Shown piece after piece: positions 16,133 to 28,786 of a DNA stretch of 64,000 nucleotides. Origin of the DNA: Metallibacterium scheffleri. Lineage in GTDB: Bacteria > Pseudomonadota > Gammaproteobacteria > Xanthomonadales > Rhodanobacteraceae. Location: positions 384,219 to 448,218 of the forward strand of contig NZ_LDOS01000001.1 in NCBI RefSeq assembly GCF_002077135.1. The letters are read 5' to 3'. Every line of letters starts with the position of its first letter. Position 1 is the stretch's first letter. The translations under genes and the position numbers were made by a program. Under the pieces are notes generated by a model that did not search any database, had not been told where the DNA came from, and saw nothing but the letters and a program-made list of their open reading frames with translations.

Positions 16133-17011
16133 ATGAGCACTTTGCAAGTCGGATTCGTCGGACTCGGGGCAATGGGCGTGCCCATGGCCCGCCACCTGCA
16201 CGCACGCGGCCTGCTGACCGCCGTCGCCAACCGCACGCCGGCCAAGGCGCAGGCGCTCGCGCTCGAACTCGGCGTGGCCGCGCCGGACACGCTGGCGCAG
16301 CTCGCCGCGGCGTGCGATGTGATCGCCCTGTGCGTCACGGCTGATGCCGACGTGCTCGGCTGCGTGCAGGCGCTGCGTCCGGGTTTGCGCCAGGACGCGA
16401 TCGTGATCGACCACAGCACGGTGGCGCCGGCAACCGCGCAGCGCGCGGCGGCGCTGCTGCGCGAGGCCGGTGCGCGGTTTCTGGATGCGCCGGTATCCGG
16501 CGGCGTGGAGGGCGCGCGCAATGGCAAACTCTCGGTGATGGTCGGCGGCGACGAGGCCACGCTGGAGCACGCGCGCGTCGTGCTGGAAAGTTACGCCGCG
16601 CGCGTCACCTGGATGGGCGCCACGGGCAGCGGCCAGGCCACCAAGGCGGTGAACCAGGTGCTGGTGGCCGGCATCGCCGCGGCGGTGTGCGAGGGCTTGG
16701 CGCTGGGCGCGGCGCTGGGACTGCAAGCGGAACGCCTGCTGCCGACACTGGCGGCGGGCGCCGCCGGCAACTGGTTCCTGGACAAGCGCGGCGCGACGAT
16801 GCTGCGCGGCGAGTTCGGCGTCGGCTTCAAGCTCGGCCTGCTGCACAAGGACCTGGGCATCGTGCAGGGCATCGCACGCGCCGCCGGCACCGAGCACAGC
16901 GTCGTCGACAAGGCGCTGGCCGACTACGCCGCGCTGATGGCCGCCGGCCACGCCGACGAGGACATCTCGGCGCTGATCCGGCTGAAGCACGCGCCAGTGC
17001 GCGGAGCCTGA
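16133..17011 (+). CDS. NAD(P)-dependent beta-hydroxyacid dehydrogenase
   Basis: 292 residues of the 3-hydroxyisobutyrate dehydrogenase / tartronate-semialdehyde reductase family. The Rossmann loop GFVGLGAMGVPMARHL is at the N-terminus, the substrate-binding DAPVSGGVEGA mid-way, and catalytic K171 in GSGQATKAVNQ. The in-frame extension back to 16022 is not used, because MSTLQVGFVG places the nucleotide fold at the normal position. It stops one base before the stop of the convergent hydrolase gene, without any terminator between them. The exact hydroxyacid substrate cannot be assigned. Confidence 0.92.
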   Translation: MSTLQVGFVGLGAMGVPMARHLHARGLLTAVANRTPAKAQALALELGVAAPDTLAQLAAACDVIALCVTADADVLGCVQALRPGLRQDAIVIDHSTVAPATAQRAAALLREAGARFLDAPVSGGVEGARNGKLSVMVGGDEATLEHARVVLESYAARVTWMGATGSGQATKAVNQVLVAGIAAAVCEGLALGAALGLQAERLLPTLAAGAAGNWFLDKRGATMLRGEFGVGFKLGLLHKDLGIVQGIARAAGTEHSVVDKALADYAALMAAGHADEDISALIRLKHAPVRGA

Positions 17012-18196
17012 TCAACCACCCGGCAGCTTGCCCGGCTGCGGGCGCTGGCCGTGGTCGATCCAGCGCGTGAGCTCGTCGAAGGCGCGCCCGACTTCGGCGC
17101 CGGTGAACACGCAATGGCCCTCGGCGGGCACGTATTGCTGCACGAACATGCCGGCATGCCCGGCGCGCTGCACGCGTTCGGCGTAGGCATCGACGCTGTC
17201 GGCGGGCACCAGCGGGTCGGCCAGGTCGTGCAGCTCCAGCATGGGACGCAGCAGGCGCCCGCTGGGGGTGTAGTAGCGCAACAGGTAGGCCACGGCCGCG
17301 GGATCGGCGCGGTAGCGCGTCACGCCGGCGTTGAGCGCCGCGTCGTCGCGCGTGCCGAGGTACACGTAACCGGCGTTGCCGAAGGGGTTGCCGCCAGCCT
17401 GCTGCTGCGCGCGCTGCACCAGCGCGGTGGCGAAGGCGATCACGCCGGGCAGATCCTGGGGCGTACCCACGTGCCAGATCGCGCGCAGGTCGGCGAAACG
17501 CCCGGGGTGCGCGGCGAAGGTGGCGGCGATGCGCTTTTCGATTTCGGGCGTGGGCGCGTAATCGACCGGCACCGGGCCCAGCGTCGGCAGGATGCCGGGG
17601 AAGTAGTACGCGAACGCCGCGAGCATGCGGAACTGGCGCTGCCCGAGCTCCCAGCTGGGCGCCAGCGCGCCGCACAACGCCAGAGCGCCCTGGTAGTTGC
17701 CGGGGTCGCTCTCGATGGTCAGCGCGGTGAGCGCGCCGCCCATCGAGTCGCCCGCCACCAGGGTCTGCCGCGGCGCACCGTGCCGCGCGCTGAAGTACGC
17801 GCGCAGTTGCGCGGTGTCGGCCATGGCGCTCTGCAGCGCCCAGCCGGTCTGCGCGTAGGCCGACTGGATCACCGCGTAGCCGCGCGCCAGCATCGGCGCC
17901 AGCCAGGCTTGCGGCGCGTCGAGGTCGTAGTGCACCGGGTCGAGCGAATAGCCGTGGTAGAACACCACCAGACGCTGGTTCCAGTCCTGCGGCACGTCGA
18001 TGCGGTAGGCCACGCCGCCGAGGCGGCCGGTCTCGATGGCGATGCCGGCGCGGGTCGTGCGTTGCACGTCGTGCACATGCAACCCGGCATAGGCGGCCGG
18101 CGCGTTGCGCGCCTGCGCGACGCTCAGGGTCGAGGCCAGCAGCAGGCCCACCAGCACGGGCAGGAGTCGCGATAGGCATCGACGCGGCGGGTGCAT
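17012..18196 (-). CDS. Secreted alpha/beta hydrolase
   Basis: 394 residues beginning MHPPRRCLS with a signal peptide (LLPVLVGLLLASTLSVAQA). The start has a strong GAGGAG Shine-Dalgarno; the long upstream in-frame extension is antisense to the tricorn-like gene and is ignored. Alpha/beta-hydrolase features are the oxyanion region VVFYHGYSLDP, the nucleophile elbow AGDSMGG with S151, a late acid in LHDLADPLVPADS and the histidine in EGHCVF. Probably a periplasmic or exported esterase or peptidase; the substrate is unknown. Confidence 0.87.
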   Translation of the reverse strand: MHPPRRCLSRLLPVLVGLLLASTLSVAQARNAPAAYAGLHVHDVQRTTRAGIAIETGRLGGVAYRIDVPQDWNQRLVVFYHGYSLDPVHYDLDAPQAWLAPMLARGYAVIQSAYAQTGWALQSAMADTAQLRAYFSARHGAPRQTLVAGDSMGGALTALTIESDPGNYQGALALCGALAPSWELGQRQFRMLAAFAYYFPGILPTLGPVPVDYAPTPEIEKRIAATFAAHPGRFADLRAIWHVGTPQDLPGVIAFATALVQRAQQQAGGNPFGNAGYVYLGTRDDAALNAGVTRYRADPAAVAYLLRYYTPSGRLLRPMLELHDLADPLVPADSVDAYAERVQRAGHAGMFVQQYVPAEGHCVFTGAEVGRAFDELTRWIDHGQRPQPGKLPGG

Positions 18197-18402
18197 GGCG
18201 AACTCCTCGAGGACAGCGGCGCAGTCTAGCCGCCGGCACCGGCTGCGCGCCTCAGGCGGACGTCCGCGGACAGCGGCAACAGGCATCGCCCGCGCGCAAA
18301 TGATTGATCGCAAAGGATCAGGGCCACGCCATGGGCTGGCACGGGGCTTGCGATGACCTCCCTGCCGCGGCGCATGCCGCGCACCCCACCACGGAGTCCG
18401 CG

Positions 18403-18570
18403 ATGAACAACGAATTGAAACTGCTGGGCGCGATGTTCGCGCTGAATGCGCTGATGCTGGCCGTGCTGCTGACGGTGATGCTGGGCCTGGCGCCCACGCC
18501 GCAGTCGGTGTTCGCCGGCGCCAGCAGCGCCCGCCAGCCTGGCTCCGCAGCGCTGTCAACGCCGGCCTGA
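18403..18570 (+). CDS. Small single-pass membrane protein
   Basis: 55 residues from MNNELKL, preceded by CGGAG. One hydrophobic helix (LLGAMFALNALMLAVLLTVM, residues ~7-27) and a short polar, Ala/Ser-rich tail. No family recognised. It lies between the divergent hydrolase gene and the tricorn-like gene; a small inverted repeat TGATC-6 nt-GATCA at 18305-18320 lies upstream. Likely a real small membrane protein but function unknown. Confidence 0.55.
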   Translation: MNNELKLLGAMFALNALMLAVLLTVMLGLAPTPQSVFAGASSARQPGSAALSTPA

Positions 18571-18766
18571 TGGGCGTCGCCACGGGCCACGACCACGACA
18601 CAATCGCCGGCTCGCATCGCGCGTCCGCGCCTGCAGCGCGGCGGAACTTCGCGGCAGGCAAGCGGTCCACTTGAACGCGGCGTGAATGATGTTCGCGCCC
18701 GTCATGGTCCGCTGCACCGCGCACGAGGTCGGCGGGCCGGTTCCTGTCTGCGGGGGAGAGTCGCCC

Positions 18767-22081
<3,315 letters not shown>

Positions 22082-22095
22082 CCGCGCGTCGCGCC

Positions 22096-22560
22096 ATGCT
22101 GCACATCGTCCTGGTGCATCCTGAAATCGCGCCCAACACCGGCAACGTGATGCGTCTGGCCGCCAACACCGGCTGCGCGCTGCATCTGGTGCGACCGCTG
22201 GGCTTCGCCCTGGATGACGCCAAGCTGCGCCGCGCCGGGCTGGACTACCGCGAACACGCGCGCGTGGCTGTGCACGACACGCTGGCCGCCTGCCTGACCG
22301 CGCTGCACGCGCCGCGCGTGTTCGCGCTGACCAGCAAGGGCCATGTGCACCTTGACGAGGCGCGCTTCGCCGCCGGCGACGCGCTGCTGTTCGGCAGCGA
22401 GAGCCAGGGCCTGCCCGCCGACGTGCTGGCCGCCGTGCCCAAGGCGCAGCGCCTGCGCCTGCCCATGGTGCCCGGCAGCCGCAGCCTGAATCTGTCCAAC
22501 GCCGTCGCGGTGACGGTGTATGCAGCGTGGCGCCAGCTCGGCTACGCCGGCGCGGTGTGA
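22096..22560 (+). CDS. trmL: tRNA (cytidine/uridine-34-2'-O)-methyltransferase
   Basis: 154 residues, the normal size of TrmL, a SPOUT (trefoil-knot) enzyme methylating the wobble ribose of tRNA-Leu isoacceptors with SAM. Motifs are [20 protein letters not shown] at the N-terminus, FGSESQGLP, and the knot segment [16 protein letters not shown]. The start at 22096 gives the canonical MLHIVLVHP. Its position just after the tricorn-like gene suggests co-transcription without functional connection. Confidence 0.96.
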   Translation: MLHIVLVHPEIAPNTGNVMRLAANTGCALHLVRPLGFALDDAKLRRAGLDYREHARVAVHDTLAACLTALHAPRVFALTSKGHVHLDEARFAAGDALLFGSESQGLPADVLAAVPKAQRLRLPMVPGSRSLNLSNAVAVTVYAAWRQLGYAGAV

Positions 22561-22617
22561 GCCAGCGTCGATCCCGCGCATGGCCTGCACGCGAGGAGCG
22601 CGGGCTACAATCCGCGC

Positions 22618-23262
22618 ATGTCCGAATCCACGCTCGATGCGCTGCTGCCGGCGCCACTGAAACGCCTGCTGGGGCGCACCCTGGAGGAAGCCCTGAACCG
22701 CGCGCTGGCGCTGGATGCCGACAGCCGCGACGCGCTGGCCGCGCTGGACGGGCGCAGCGTCTGCGTGCGCGTGCAGCAGCCGCCGCTGGCGCTGCGCCTG
22801 CACGTGCAGGACGGTCGCCTGTGCGTGGGTCCGGCCGCCGCGGCCGAACTCGAAGTGAAGCTGCGCCCGGCCAGCCTCGCCGCGGCGGCGCTGAAGGGCG
22901 ACGGCGCACTGCCGCCGGGCGCGGTGAACCTGTCCGGCGATGCCGACCTGGCGCGGCGCATGGAGAAATTGGCGCGCGACTATCAACCCGACCTCGAAGC
23001 GGCCTTCGCCGCGCGCTTCGGCGAGGTGCTGGGCGTACCGCTGGCGCGCGCGCTGCTGGGCGCGCTGGCGCAGGCGCGCACGTTCGCGACGCAAGGCCTC
23101 GAGGATGGCGCGGCCTGGTTGCGCGACGAGGCGCGGCTGACCCCGGCACGCGAGGAGATCGCGGATTTCCTCGACGAGGTGGACCACGTGCGCGAACGCA
23201 GCGAACGCCTCGCCGCGCGGCTCGAAGCCCTGCGCGCGCGCCTGCATGGCGCGCGGCGATGA
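22618..23262 (+). CDS. ubiJ: Ubiquinone biosynthesis accessory factor UbiJ
   Basis: 214 residues with an N-terminal SCP2-like lipid-binding domain ([20 protein letters not shown]) and a C-terminal helical part ([21 protein letters not shown]), as in UbiJ. UbiJ binds ubiquinone intermediates and organises the soluble Ubi complex in aerobic ubiquinone synthesis. It overlaps ubiB by ATGA at 23259-23262, the usual ubiE-ubiJ-ubiB order except that ubiE is not adjacent here. Sequence conservation in this family is low; the call rests on domain, length and neighbour. Confidence 0.9.
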   Translation: MSESTLDALLPAPLKRLLGRTLEEALNRALALDADSRDALAALDGRSVCVRVQQPPLALRLHVQDGRLCVGPAAAAELEVKLRPASLAAAALKGDGALPPGAVNLSGDADLARRMEKLARDYQPDLEAAFAARFGEVLGVPLARALLGALAQARTFATQGLEDGAAWLRDEARLTPAREEIADFLDEVDHVRERSERLAARLEALRARLHGARR

Positions 23263-24920
23263 GCACGCTGTCCTCGACCCCGCGCCTGCTGCACGTGCTG
23301 GTGATCGCGCTGCGCTGGCGCCTGCACGAATTCGCGCAGGGCACGCGCCTGTACCGGCCACTGGCGCTGCTGGCCGCGCTGCTGCCGCGCGCGCGCGGTG
23401 CGCGCGGACTGGCACGTGGCGAACGCCTGCGCCTGGCGCTGACCGAACTGGGGCCGATCTTCGTCAAATTCGGCCAGGTGTTGTCCACGCGCCGCGACCT
23501 GCTGCCGGCTGATCTGGCCGATGCGCTGGCCAAGCTGCGCGACCAGGTCGAGCCGTTCCCCGGTGCGCAGGCGCGCGTGACGATCGAAGAGCAATTGGGC
23601 AAACCCATCGCGCAGCTGTATGCCGAATTCGACGAAACGCCGCTGGCCTCGGCCTCGATCGCGCAGGTGCACGCCGCGCGCCTGCCCGATGGCCGCGCGG
23701 TGGTGGTCAAGGTGCTGCGCCCCGGCATCGCCGCGCGCATCGCGCGCGACACGCGCCTGCTGCGCGCGCTGGGCAATCTGGCGCAGCGCTGGCACCCGCG
23801 CGCCGACAAGATCCGGCCGCTGGAGGTGGTCGAGGAGATCGAGAAAACCCTCGAGCACGAACTGAACCTGCAGCGCGAAGGCGCCAACGCCAGCCTGCTG
23901 CGGCGCAATTTCGCGCACGCGCCGCATGACCTCTACGTGCCCGAGGTGTTCTGGGACTGGAGCGCCGAGCGCGTGCTGACCCTGCAGCGCGTGCACGGCA
24001 TCCCCGCCGACGACATCGCCGCGCTGGATGCGCTGGGCGTGGACCGCAAGGCGCTGGCGCGCAAGGGCGTGCGACTGTTCTACGAACAGGTGTTCCGCGA
24101 CAATTTTTTCCATGCCGACGCGCACCCCGGCAATATCTGGGTGGACCCGGGCGAACCCGCCGACGCCAGTTTCATCGCGCTGGATTTCGGCATCATGGGA
24201 TCCTTGCCCGAGGCCGACCAGTACCTGCTGGCGGAAAACTTCATGGCGCTGTTCCAGCGCGATTACCGACGTATCGCCGAGCTGCACGTGGCCGCCGGCT
24301 GGATGCCGGCCAGCGTGCGCATCGACGAGCTGGAAGCCGCCACGCGTGCGGTGTGCGAGCCGTACTTCACGCGCCCGATGAGCGAGATCTCCATCGCCGA
24401 GGTCACGGTGAAGCTGTTCCAGACCGCGCGCGAATACGAGCTGACCCTGCAGCCGCAATTGATCCTGCTGCAGAAAACCCTGCTCAATATCGAAGGGCTC
24501 GGCCGCCAGCTCGATCCGGAGATCGACATCTGGGCAGTGGCCGAACCGATCCTGCGCAACGTCCTGCGCCAGCGCTACGGGCCACGCGCCTGGCTGCGCG
24601 AGATCAAACGCCGTGCACCGGAATGGATGCGCCAGGCGCCGCGCCTGCCCGAATTGCTGATCCAGACGCTGGAACAAGCCGCCAGCGGGCGCGGCGAACT
24701 GACCATCCGCGCGCGCGAACTTGAAGCGCTGGCCGCGAACACGCGCGTCACCCAGCGCCTGCTCGCCGGCGGATTGTTCGGCAGCACGCTGCTGATCATC
24801 GCGGTCGTGCTGTGGGCGCTTAAGCCACAGCTGGGCATCACCGCGCCGGTCGTGCTGGCCGTGCTGGGCGTGCTCGCTTGGTGGCGCGCGTGGCCGCGGC
24901 GCGACGCAGCACCCCGTTGA
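23259..24920 (+). CDS. ubiB: Ubiquinone biosynthesis regulatory kinase-like protein UbiB
   Basis: 553 residues from [14 protein letters not shown]1/ADCK atypical kinase-like ATPase: the family [14 protein letters not shown] motif replaces a P-loop, [24 protein letters not shown] carries the ATP-binding lysine, and [13 protein letters not shown] plus LDFGIMG are the catalytic and metal loops. Two C-terminal transmembrane helices anchor it to the inner membrane. It is thought to extract lipophilic quinone precursors for the Ubi complex. Coupled to ubiJ. An uninterrupted frame extends upstream to 22527 but is the shadow of ubiJ. Confidence 0.97.
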   Translation: MSTLSSTPRLLHVLVIALRWRLHEFAQGTRLYRPLALLAALLPRARGARGLARGERLRLALTELGPIFVKFGQVLSTRRDLLPADLADALAKLRDQVEPFPGAQARVTIEEQLGKPIAQLYAEFDETPLASASIAQVHAARLPDGRAVVVKVLRPGIAARIARDTRLLRALGNLAQRWHPRADKIRPLEVVEEIEKTLEHELNLQREGANASLLRRNFAHAPHDLYVPEVFWDWSAERVLTLQRVHGIPADDIAALDALGVDRKALARKGVRLFYEQVFRDNFFHADAHPGNIWVDPGEPADASFIALDFGIMGSLPEADQYLLAENFMALFQRDYRRIAELHVAAGWMPASVRIDELEAATRAVCEPYFTRPMSEISIAEVTVKLFQTAREYELTLQPQLILLQKTLLNIEGLGRQLDPEIDIWAVAEPILRNVLRQRYGPRAWLREIKRRAPEWMRQAPRLPELLIQTLEQAASGRGELTIRARELEALAANTRVTQRLLAGGLFGSTLLIIAVVLWALKPQLGITAPVVLAVLGVLAWWRAWPRRDAAPR

Positions 24921-25021
24921 GGCAGGCGTCCTCGGCACCACGACACGCGGCCCGGCACGCTCCGCACGCATGACGCGGCGCTGAACCATGCAGCCGAAAT
25001 ACATTACGCATGCATCACGGC

Positions 25022-25035
25022 TTGATTTGGATCAA
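25022..25035. promoter_or_regulatory. FNR/ANR-type binding site
   Basis: TTGATTTGGATCAA is a perfect TTGAT-N4-ATCAA palindrome, the consensus for the oxygen-sensing regulators FNR/ANR (and DNR). It is centred at about 25028.5, 77 bp before the ATG of the small exported protein at 25106. A class II promoter would put the transcription start near 25070, with a TAAGGT hexamer at ~25058 as possible -10. Confidence 0.7.
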
Positions 25036-25105
25036 ACGGTGAGCCGGCGCGTGTGCCTAAGGTGACATGGCCGCAACTCGCGGCTCCTACACAGGAGTAT
25101 TCATC

Positions 25106-25522
25106 ATGCGTAAAACCCCCCTGATCCTGGCCGCGGCCCTGACCGTCACCGGCTTTGCCGCACAGGCGCAAACACCCACCGAGACCCCGCAACAACTGCA
25201 CGCGCAAACGCGTGAGCACATGCAGACCACGGACGCGCAGCAAATCTATGGCAGCCAGTTGATGACCCCAGCCGAACGCGCGGCCTATAGTCAGCGTTTG
25301 CGCGAAGCCAGGACCGTGCAGGCGCGCGATCGGATCCGCGCCGAGCATCATGTGCAGATGCAGGAGCGCGCCAAGGCGCAAGGCGTGACCCTGCCGCCGG
25401 CGCCACCGCTTGAGCGTGGCAAAGTGCACCAGAGCAGCCGCCCCGGCATCGGCCAGGGCGCGGGCCAAGGCATCAAGCAGCGCCAGGGCGGTGGCGGTGG
25501 TGGCCGCCGCGGCGGCGGTTGA
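25106..25522 (+). CDS. Small exported protein with conserved LMTPAER region and Gly-rich tail
   Basis: 138 residues from MRKTPLI, after an AGGAG Shine-Dalgarno; residues 1-23 are a signal peptide (cleavage near AQA-QTP). The mature protein has a conserved-looking charged helical region, IYGSQLMTPAERAAYSQRL to HHVQMQERAKAQGVTLP, a sequence type seen in many proteobacterial exported proteins of unknown function, then a Gln/Gly/Arg-rich tail ending GGGGGRRGGG. It lies alone between ubiB and the two-component genes, behind a perfect FNR/ANR box and before a strong terminator, so it is a monocistronic, probably oxygen-regulated gene. Confidence 0.8.
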   Translation: MRKTPLILAAALTVTGFAAQAQTPTETPQQLHAQTREHMQTTDAQQIYGSQLMTPAERAAYSQRLREARTVQARDRIRAEHHVQMQERAKAQGVTLPPAPPLERGKVHQSSRPGIGQGAGQGIKQRQGGGGGGRRGGG

Positions 25523-25562
25523 TCGCGCGCGCCACGCCTGCACACGCACCGCGCTTTACCTC

Positions 25563-25594
25563 ACGGCCGCAGCCTTGACTGCGGCCGTCTTTTT
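25563..25594 (+). terminator. Intrinsic terminator
   Basis: ACGGCCGCAG-CCTTGA-CTGCGGCCGT followed by CTTTTT: a perfect 10-bp stem and U tract 40 bp after the stop of the exported protein gene. It separates that gene from the two-component operon. Confidence 0.92.
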
Positions 25595-25642
25595 GCACGC
25601 GTGCGTCTTGCCCCGCGCGCAGGCTGCCTGCATGCTGGCCGC

Positions 25643-26305
25643 ATGCGCCTGCTGGTCGTCGAAGATTCCCCGCTGCTCGGCCCCAGCCTCGAACGGGGCC
25701 TGCGCGCCGAAGGCCACGCCGTGGACCTGGCCGGCGATGGAGTGACGGCATGCGAATTCCTGCGGCGCTATCCCTACGACGCCATGCTGCTGGACCTGGG
25801 CCTGCCGCAGCGCGATGGTGGCGAGGTGCTCAAACGCCTGCGCGCCGCCGGGCGCGACACGCGCGTGCTGGTGCTGTCGGCGCGCGATCAGGTCGAGGAC
25901 CGCGTCGGTGCGCTGAACCTCGGCGCCGACGATTATCTGGTCAAGCCTTTCGCCTGGGACGAGCTGCTGGCGCGACTGAACGCGCTGCTGCGGCGCAAGA
26001 GCGAAGGCGTTCCGCTGCTGCGCCACGGCGCGCTCAGCCTGGACCCGGCCACGCGTCTGGTGCGCGTCGATGCGCAACTGCTGGCGCTGTCGCCACGCGA
26101 GTACGCGCTGCTCGAGCTGCTGCTGCGCGCGCGCGGCCAGGTATTCTCGCGCGCGCAATTGTTCGAGCACCTGTACGACGCCGCCAGCGCCACCTCGGAC
26201 AAGGTCATCGAGGTCCTGCTGAGCACGCTGCGCGCCAAGCTGGCGCAAGCGGGGTTGCCCGAGCTGATCCAGACGCGACGCGGGTTTGGCTATGTGGTGG
26301 AGTGA
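25643..26305 (+). CDS. OmpR-family response regulator
   Basis: 220 residues from MRLLVVEDSP. Receiver domain with acidic D8/D9-region, phospho-acceptor D51 in MLLDLGLP, S80 and K102 in VKPF; C-terminal winged-helix DNA-binding domain (LSPREYALLELLL, SDKVIEVLLSTLRAKL, RRGFGYVV). It overlaps the sensor kinase gene by 14 bp. Position directly ahead of an RND metal efflux operon suggests it controls that operon, as CzcR/CusR-type regulators do; this is inference from context. Confidence 0.94.
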   Translation: MRLLVVEDSPLLGPSLERGLRAEGHAVDLAGDGVTACEFLRRYPYDAMLLDLGLPQRDGGEVLKRLRAAGRDTRVLVLSARDQVEDRVGALNLGADDYLVKPFAWDELLARLNALLRRKSEGVPLLRHGALSLDPATRLVRVDAQLLALSPREYALLELLLRARGQVFSRAQLFEHLYDAASATSDKVIEVLLSTLRAKLAQAGLPELIQTRRGFGYVVE

Positions 26306-27632
26306 TCGCGGCCGGCACTCGCTGTTGCAGCATCTGCTGCTGGTGCAGATGAGCGGCTTGCTGCTGCTGTTCACGGCGCTGTTTTTCGTGCTCGACGGCA
26401 CCATCGATCGCGAGCTGTACCAGCGCCTGGACAGCGAACTGCTGGATCGCGCGCGCAGCTACGCGGTACTGGTGGCGGTGGGTCACGAAGCCGACCTGCC
26501 GCGTGATGATGCGCCCGGCGCCAGTTTCGATCTGCGCGTGCTGACGCCAACGGCGTGGGCCGCGCGGCATCCGGGCGCGGCGCCGCGCATCGGCCAGCCG
26601 CGCTATTTCGATACCGTGCTGGCGGACGGCGCGCCGGCGCGCGCGCTGGCCCTGGCGCTGACCGCCGCCGGCCAGCCGCGCGTCCTGTTGTTGGCCGAAT
26701 CGCGCGAGCGCACCGACCGTCTCGAGCGCCAGCTGCACTACACGCTGCTCGGCGGCATCGTGCTGGCTCTGGCACTGGCCGCGGCACTGGCCACGCTCAG
26801 CCTGCGCCGCGAGCTGCGGCCGCTGGCGGAGTTCAGCGCCGTGCTGCGGCGCATCGACCCGGAACACCTGCCCGCATCGCTGCCGCAGCAGGCGTTGCCG
26901 CAGGAATTGCAGCCACTGCGCGCTGCGCTGGATGCGACCCTGCAGCGCCACGCCGCCGCGCTGGCGCGCGAGCGCCTGCTGTTGCGCGAAGTCGCGCACG
27001 AGTTGCGCACGCCGCTGGCCGAGATGCGCAGCGAGGTGGAGCTGGCGCTGCGCGCGCAGGGTGACCATGCCGCGCTGCACGCGAGCCTGGCCGGCATCGC
27101 GCGCCTGCAGCGCATCACCGACAGCCTGCTGTTGCTGGCGCGTTACGAATCCGGCCAAGCGCAACCGCTGCTGGAGCCACTGGATCTGGCGGCGCTGTTG
27201 CGCGCGGCCTGCGCGCGCGCGGCGGCGCAAGGCGCCGCGCGCGCGATCACGGTGCAGGTGCAAGCCGAGGACGAGTGCTGGATCAGCAGCGATCCGGTAC
27301 TGCTCGAACGCATTCTCGACAACCTGCTGCACAACGCAGTCAGCCACGCGCCCGCAGCGAGCCGCGTGCAGGCACATTGTGCGTGCGCGGATGCGGTACG
27401 GCTGGTGATCAGCAATGCCGCGCCTGCGCTGGATCCCGCGGACCTGGCGCAATTGGGCCGGCGCTTCTGGCGCAAACGCGCGACGCAGGCCGGCGATGGC
27501 CACGCCGGTCTCGGTCTGGCGCTGGCGCAAACCCTGGCCGCGGTACTGCACACACAATTGCGCTTCACGCTGCACGACGGAATCCTGTACGCGCACCTCG
27601 GCCCGCTCGCGGCGCTGCACGACACGGCGTGA
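26292..27632 (+). CDS. Sensor histidine kinase
   Basis: 446 residues. Two transmembrane helices (residues ~14-34 and ~150-175) flank a ~110-residue periplasmic sensor; then a HAMP-like linker, the H-box with phospho-accepting H236 (REVAHELRTPLAEMRSEVEL), the N-box DNLLHNAVSHAP and a short G2-box GHAGLGLAL. It is the partner of the overlapping response regulator. The ATP-binding domain lacks a clear G1 DxGxG box: the corresponding SNAAPALDPADL is degenerate, as in some QseC-like kinases. No obvious metal-binding motif in the sensor domain. The start at the ATG 26292 is chosen over the upstream TTG 26286. Confidence 0.92.
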   Translation: MWWSDRGRHSLLQHLLLVQMSGLLLLFTALFFVLDGTIDRELYQRLDSELLDRARSYAVLVAVGHEADLPRDDAPGASFDLRVLTPTAWAARHPGAAPRIGQPRYFDTVLADGAPARALALALTAAGQPRVLLLAESRERTDRLERQLHYTLLGGIVLALALAAALATLSLRRELRPLAEFSAVLRRIDPEHLPASLPQQALPQELQPLRAALDATLQRHAAALARERLLLREVAHELRTPLAEMRSEVELALRAQGDHAALHASLAGIARLQRITDSLLLLARYESGQAQPLLEPLDLAALLRAACARAAAQGAARAITVQVQAEDECWISSDPVLLERILDNLLHNAVSHAPAASRVQAHCACADAVRLVISNAAPALDPADLAQLGRRFWRKRATQAGDGHAGLGLALAQTLAAVLHTQLRFTLHDGILYAHLGPLAALHDTA

Positions 27633-27726
27633 TCAGCGCCGCGGCAGGATGTCGCGCCGCAGGGCTCTTAAGCAGGGTCAAAGCTTCACCGCGCAGGCTG
27701 TGCGCATTCCCGCCACGGAGTCGCGC

Positions 27727-28776
27727 ATGTCCCGCCCCGCAATCCTCGCTTTGGCCTGTGCCCTCGCGCTGGCCAGCCTCGGCGCGCACGCCGCGACGCC
27801 GATCCAGCTCGACGCCGCGCAGCAACAGGCGCTGGCGATCCGCAGTGGCGCGCCCGAGGCTGCACGCGAAATCCTGCTGACGCAGTTGCCAGCGCTGGTG
27901 ACGCCGGCCGCGGGCAACGCCGAGGCGGTCACCGCGCCTTACGCCGGCGTGGTCACCTGGATCGGCGCCTATGAAGGCGACAGCGTGCGCCAGGGCCAGG
28001 TGCTGGCGCGCGTGCAGAGCCGCGAGGCGATGCTGCTGGCCAGCGAGCTGACCACGGCGCAGAGTGCGGCGGCGGCAGCAAACGCCCAAGCGGCGCGCGA
28101 TGCCAGCCTGCACCAGGAAGGCATCATCGCCGCCGCGCGCGTCGAGCAAAGCCGTGCCGCGGCCAGTGCCGCCAATGCGCGGCTGCGCGAACTGCGCGCC
28201 GCGCAGGCCCTGGCGCCGAAATCCGTGCTGCGCCCGGGTGAATACGAACTGCGCGCACCCTTTGCCGGACGCGTGCTGACGCGCGAGGTGGAGTTGGGTC
28301 AGGCGATCGACTCGCTCGGCATGGCCTTCAGCATCGGTCGCGCCGGCCCGGTGGGGCTGGAAATCCAGATTCCGGAAAGCTATCGCGCCCTGCTGCGCCC
28401 GGGGCTGGTGGTGCAGTTGCCCGATGGCACGCGCGGCCAGGTGCTGTCCGTCGGCGCGGCCATCGATGCGCGCACGCAAAGCCTCAAATTGCGCGCCACC
28501 GCTGCCGGCCCGAAGCTGATGCCCGGCCAGCGCCTGGGAGTGGATCTGGCGCTGCCCGCGCCCGCGCAGACCTGGAAAGTGCCGGCGACGGCGGTCACGC
28601 GCAGCCAGAGTGGCGCCACGCTGTATCGGCTCACCGCGCAGGGCTTCGTGCCCGTGCCGGTGACCGTGCTGGACCAGACCGAGAGCGCGCTGTACGTGCA
28701 GGCCAGGCTGCCCGCGCAGGCGCGCATCGCGCTCAGCGGCGCACTGGTGCTGGCCGGCCTGGCCGGCGGCGAGTGA
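27727..28776 (+). CDS. RND efflux periplasmic adaptor (HlyD/CusB type)
   Basis: 349 residues with a signal peptide (ILALACALALASLGAHA). Barrel-sandwich/lipoyl half-motifs (TAPYAGVVTWIGAYEGDSVRQGQVLARV and LRAPFAGRVLTREVELGQAI) flank a helical hairpin of alanine-rich coiled coil; a beta-barrel and membrane-proximal domain follow. As a membrane-fusion protein it links the inner-membrane RND pump encoded next with the TolC-like channel. There are 94 bp between the kinase gene and this one, and 10 bp to the pump gene. Confidence 0.93.
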   Translation: MSRPAILALACALALASLGAHAATPIQLDAAQQQALAIRSGAPEAAREILLTQLPALVTPAAGNAEAVTAPYAGVVTWIGAYEGDSVRQGQVLARVQSREAMLLASELTTAQSAAAAANAQAARDASLHQEGIIAAARVEQSRAAASAANARLRELRAAQALAPKSVLRPGEYELRAPFAGRVLTREVELGQAIDSLGMAFSIGRAGPVGLEIQIPESYRALLRPGLVVQLPDGTRGQVLSVGAAIDARTQSLKLRATAAGPKLMPGQRLGVDLALPAPAQTWKVPATAVTRSQSGATLYRLTAQGFVPVPVTVLDQTESALYVQARLPAQARIALSGALVLAGLAGGE

Positions 28777-28786
28777 GGGCGCGATC

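Noticed and set aside
18305-18320. Second FNR-type site (TTGATC...GATCA)
   Set aside because: Spacing between the half sites is too long for FNR/ANR; noted only as a small inverted repeat.
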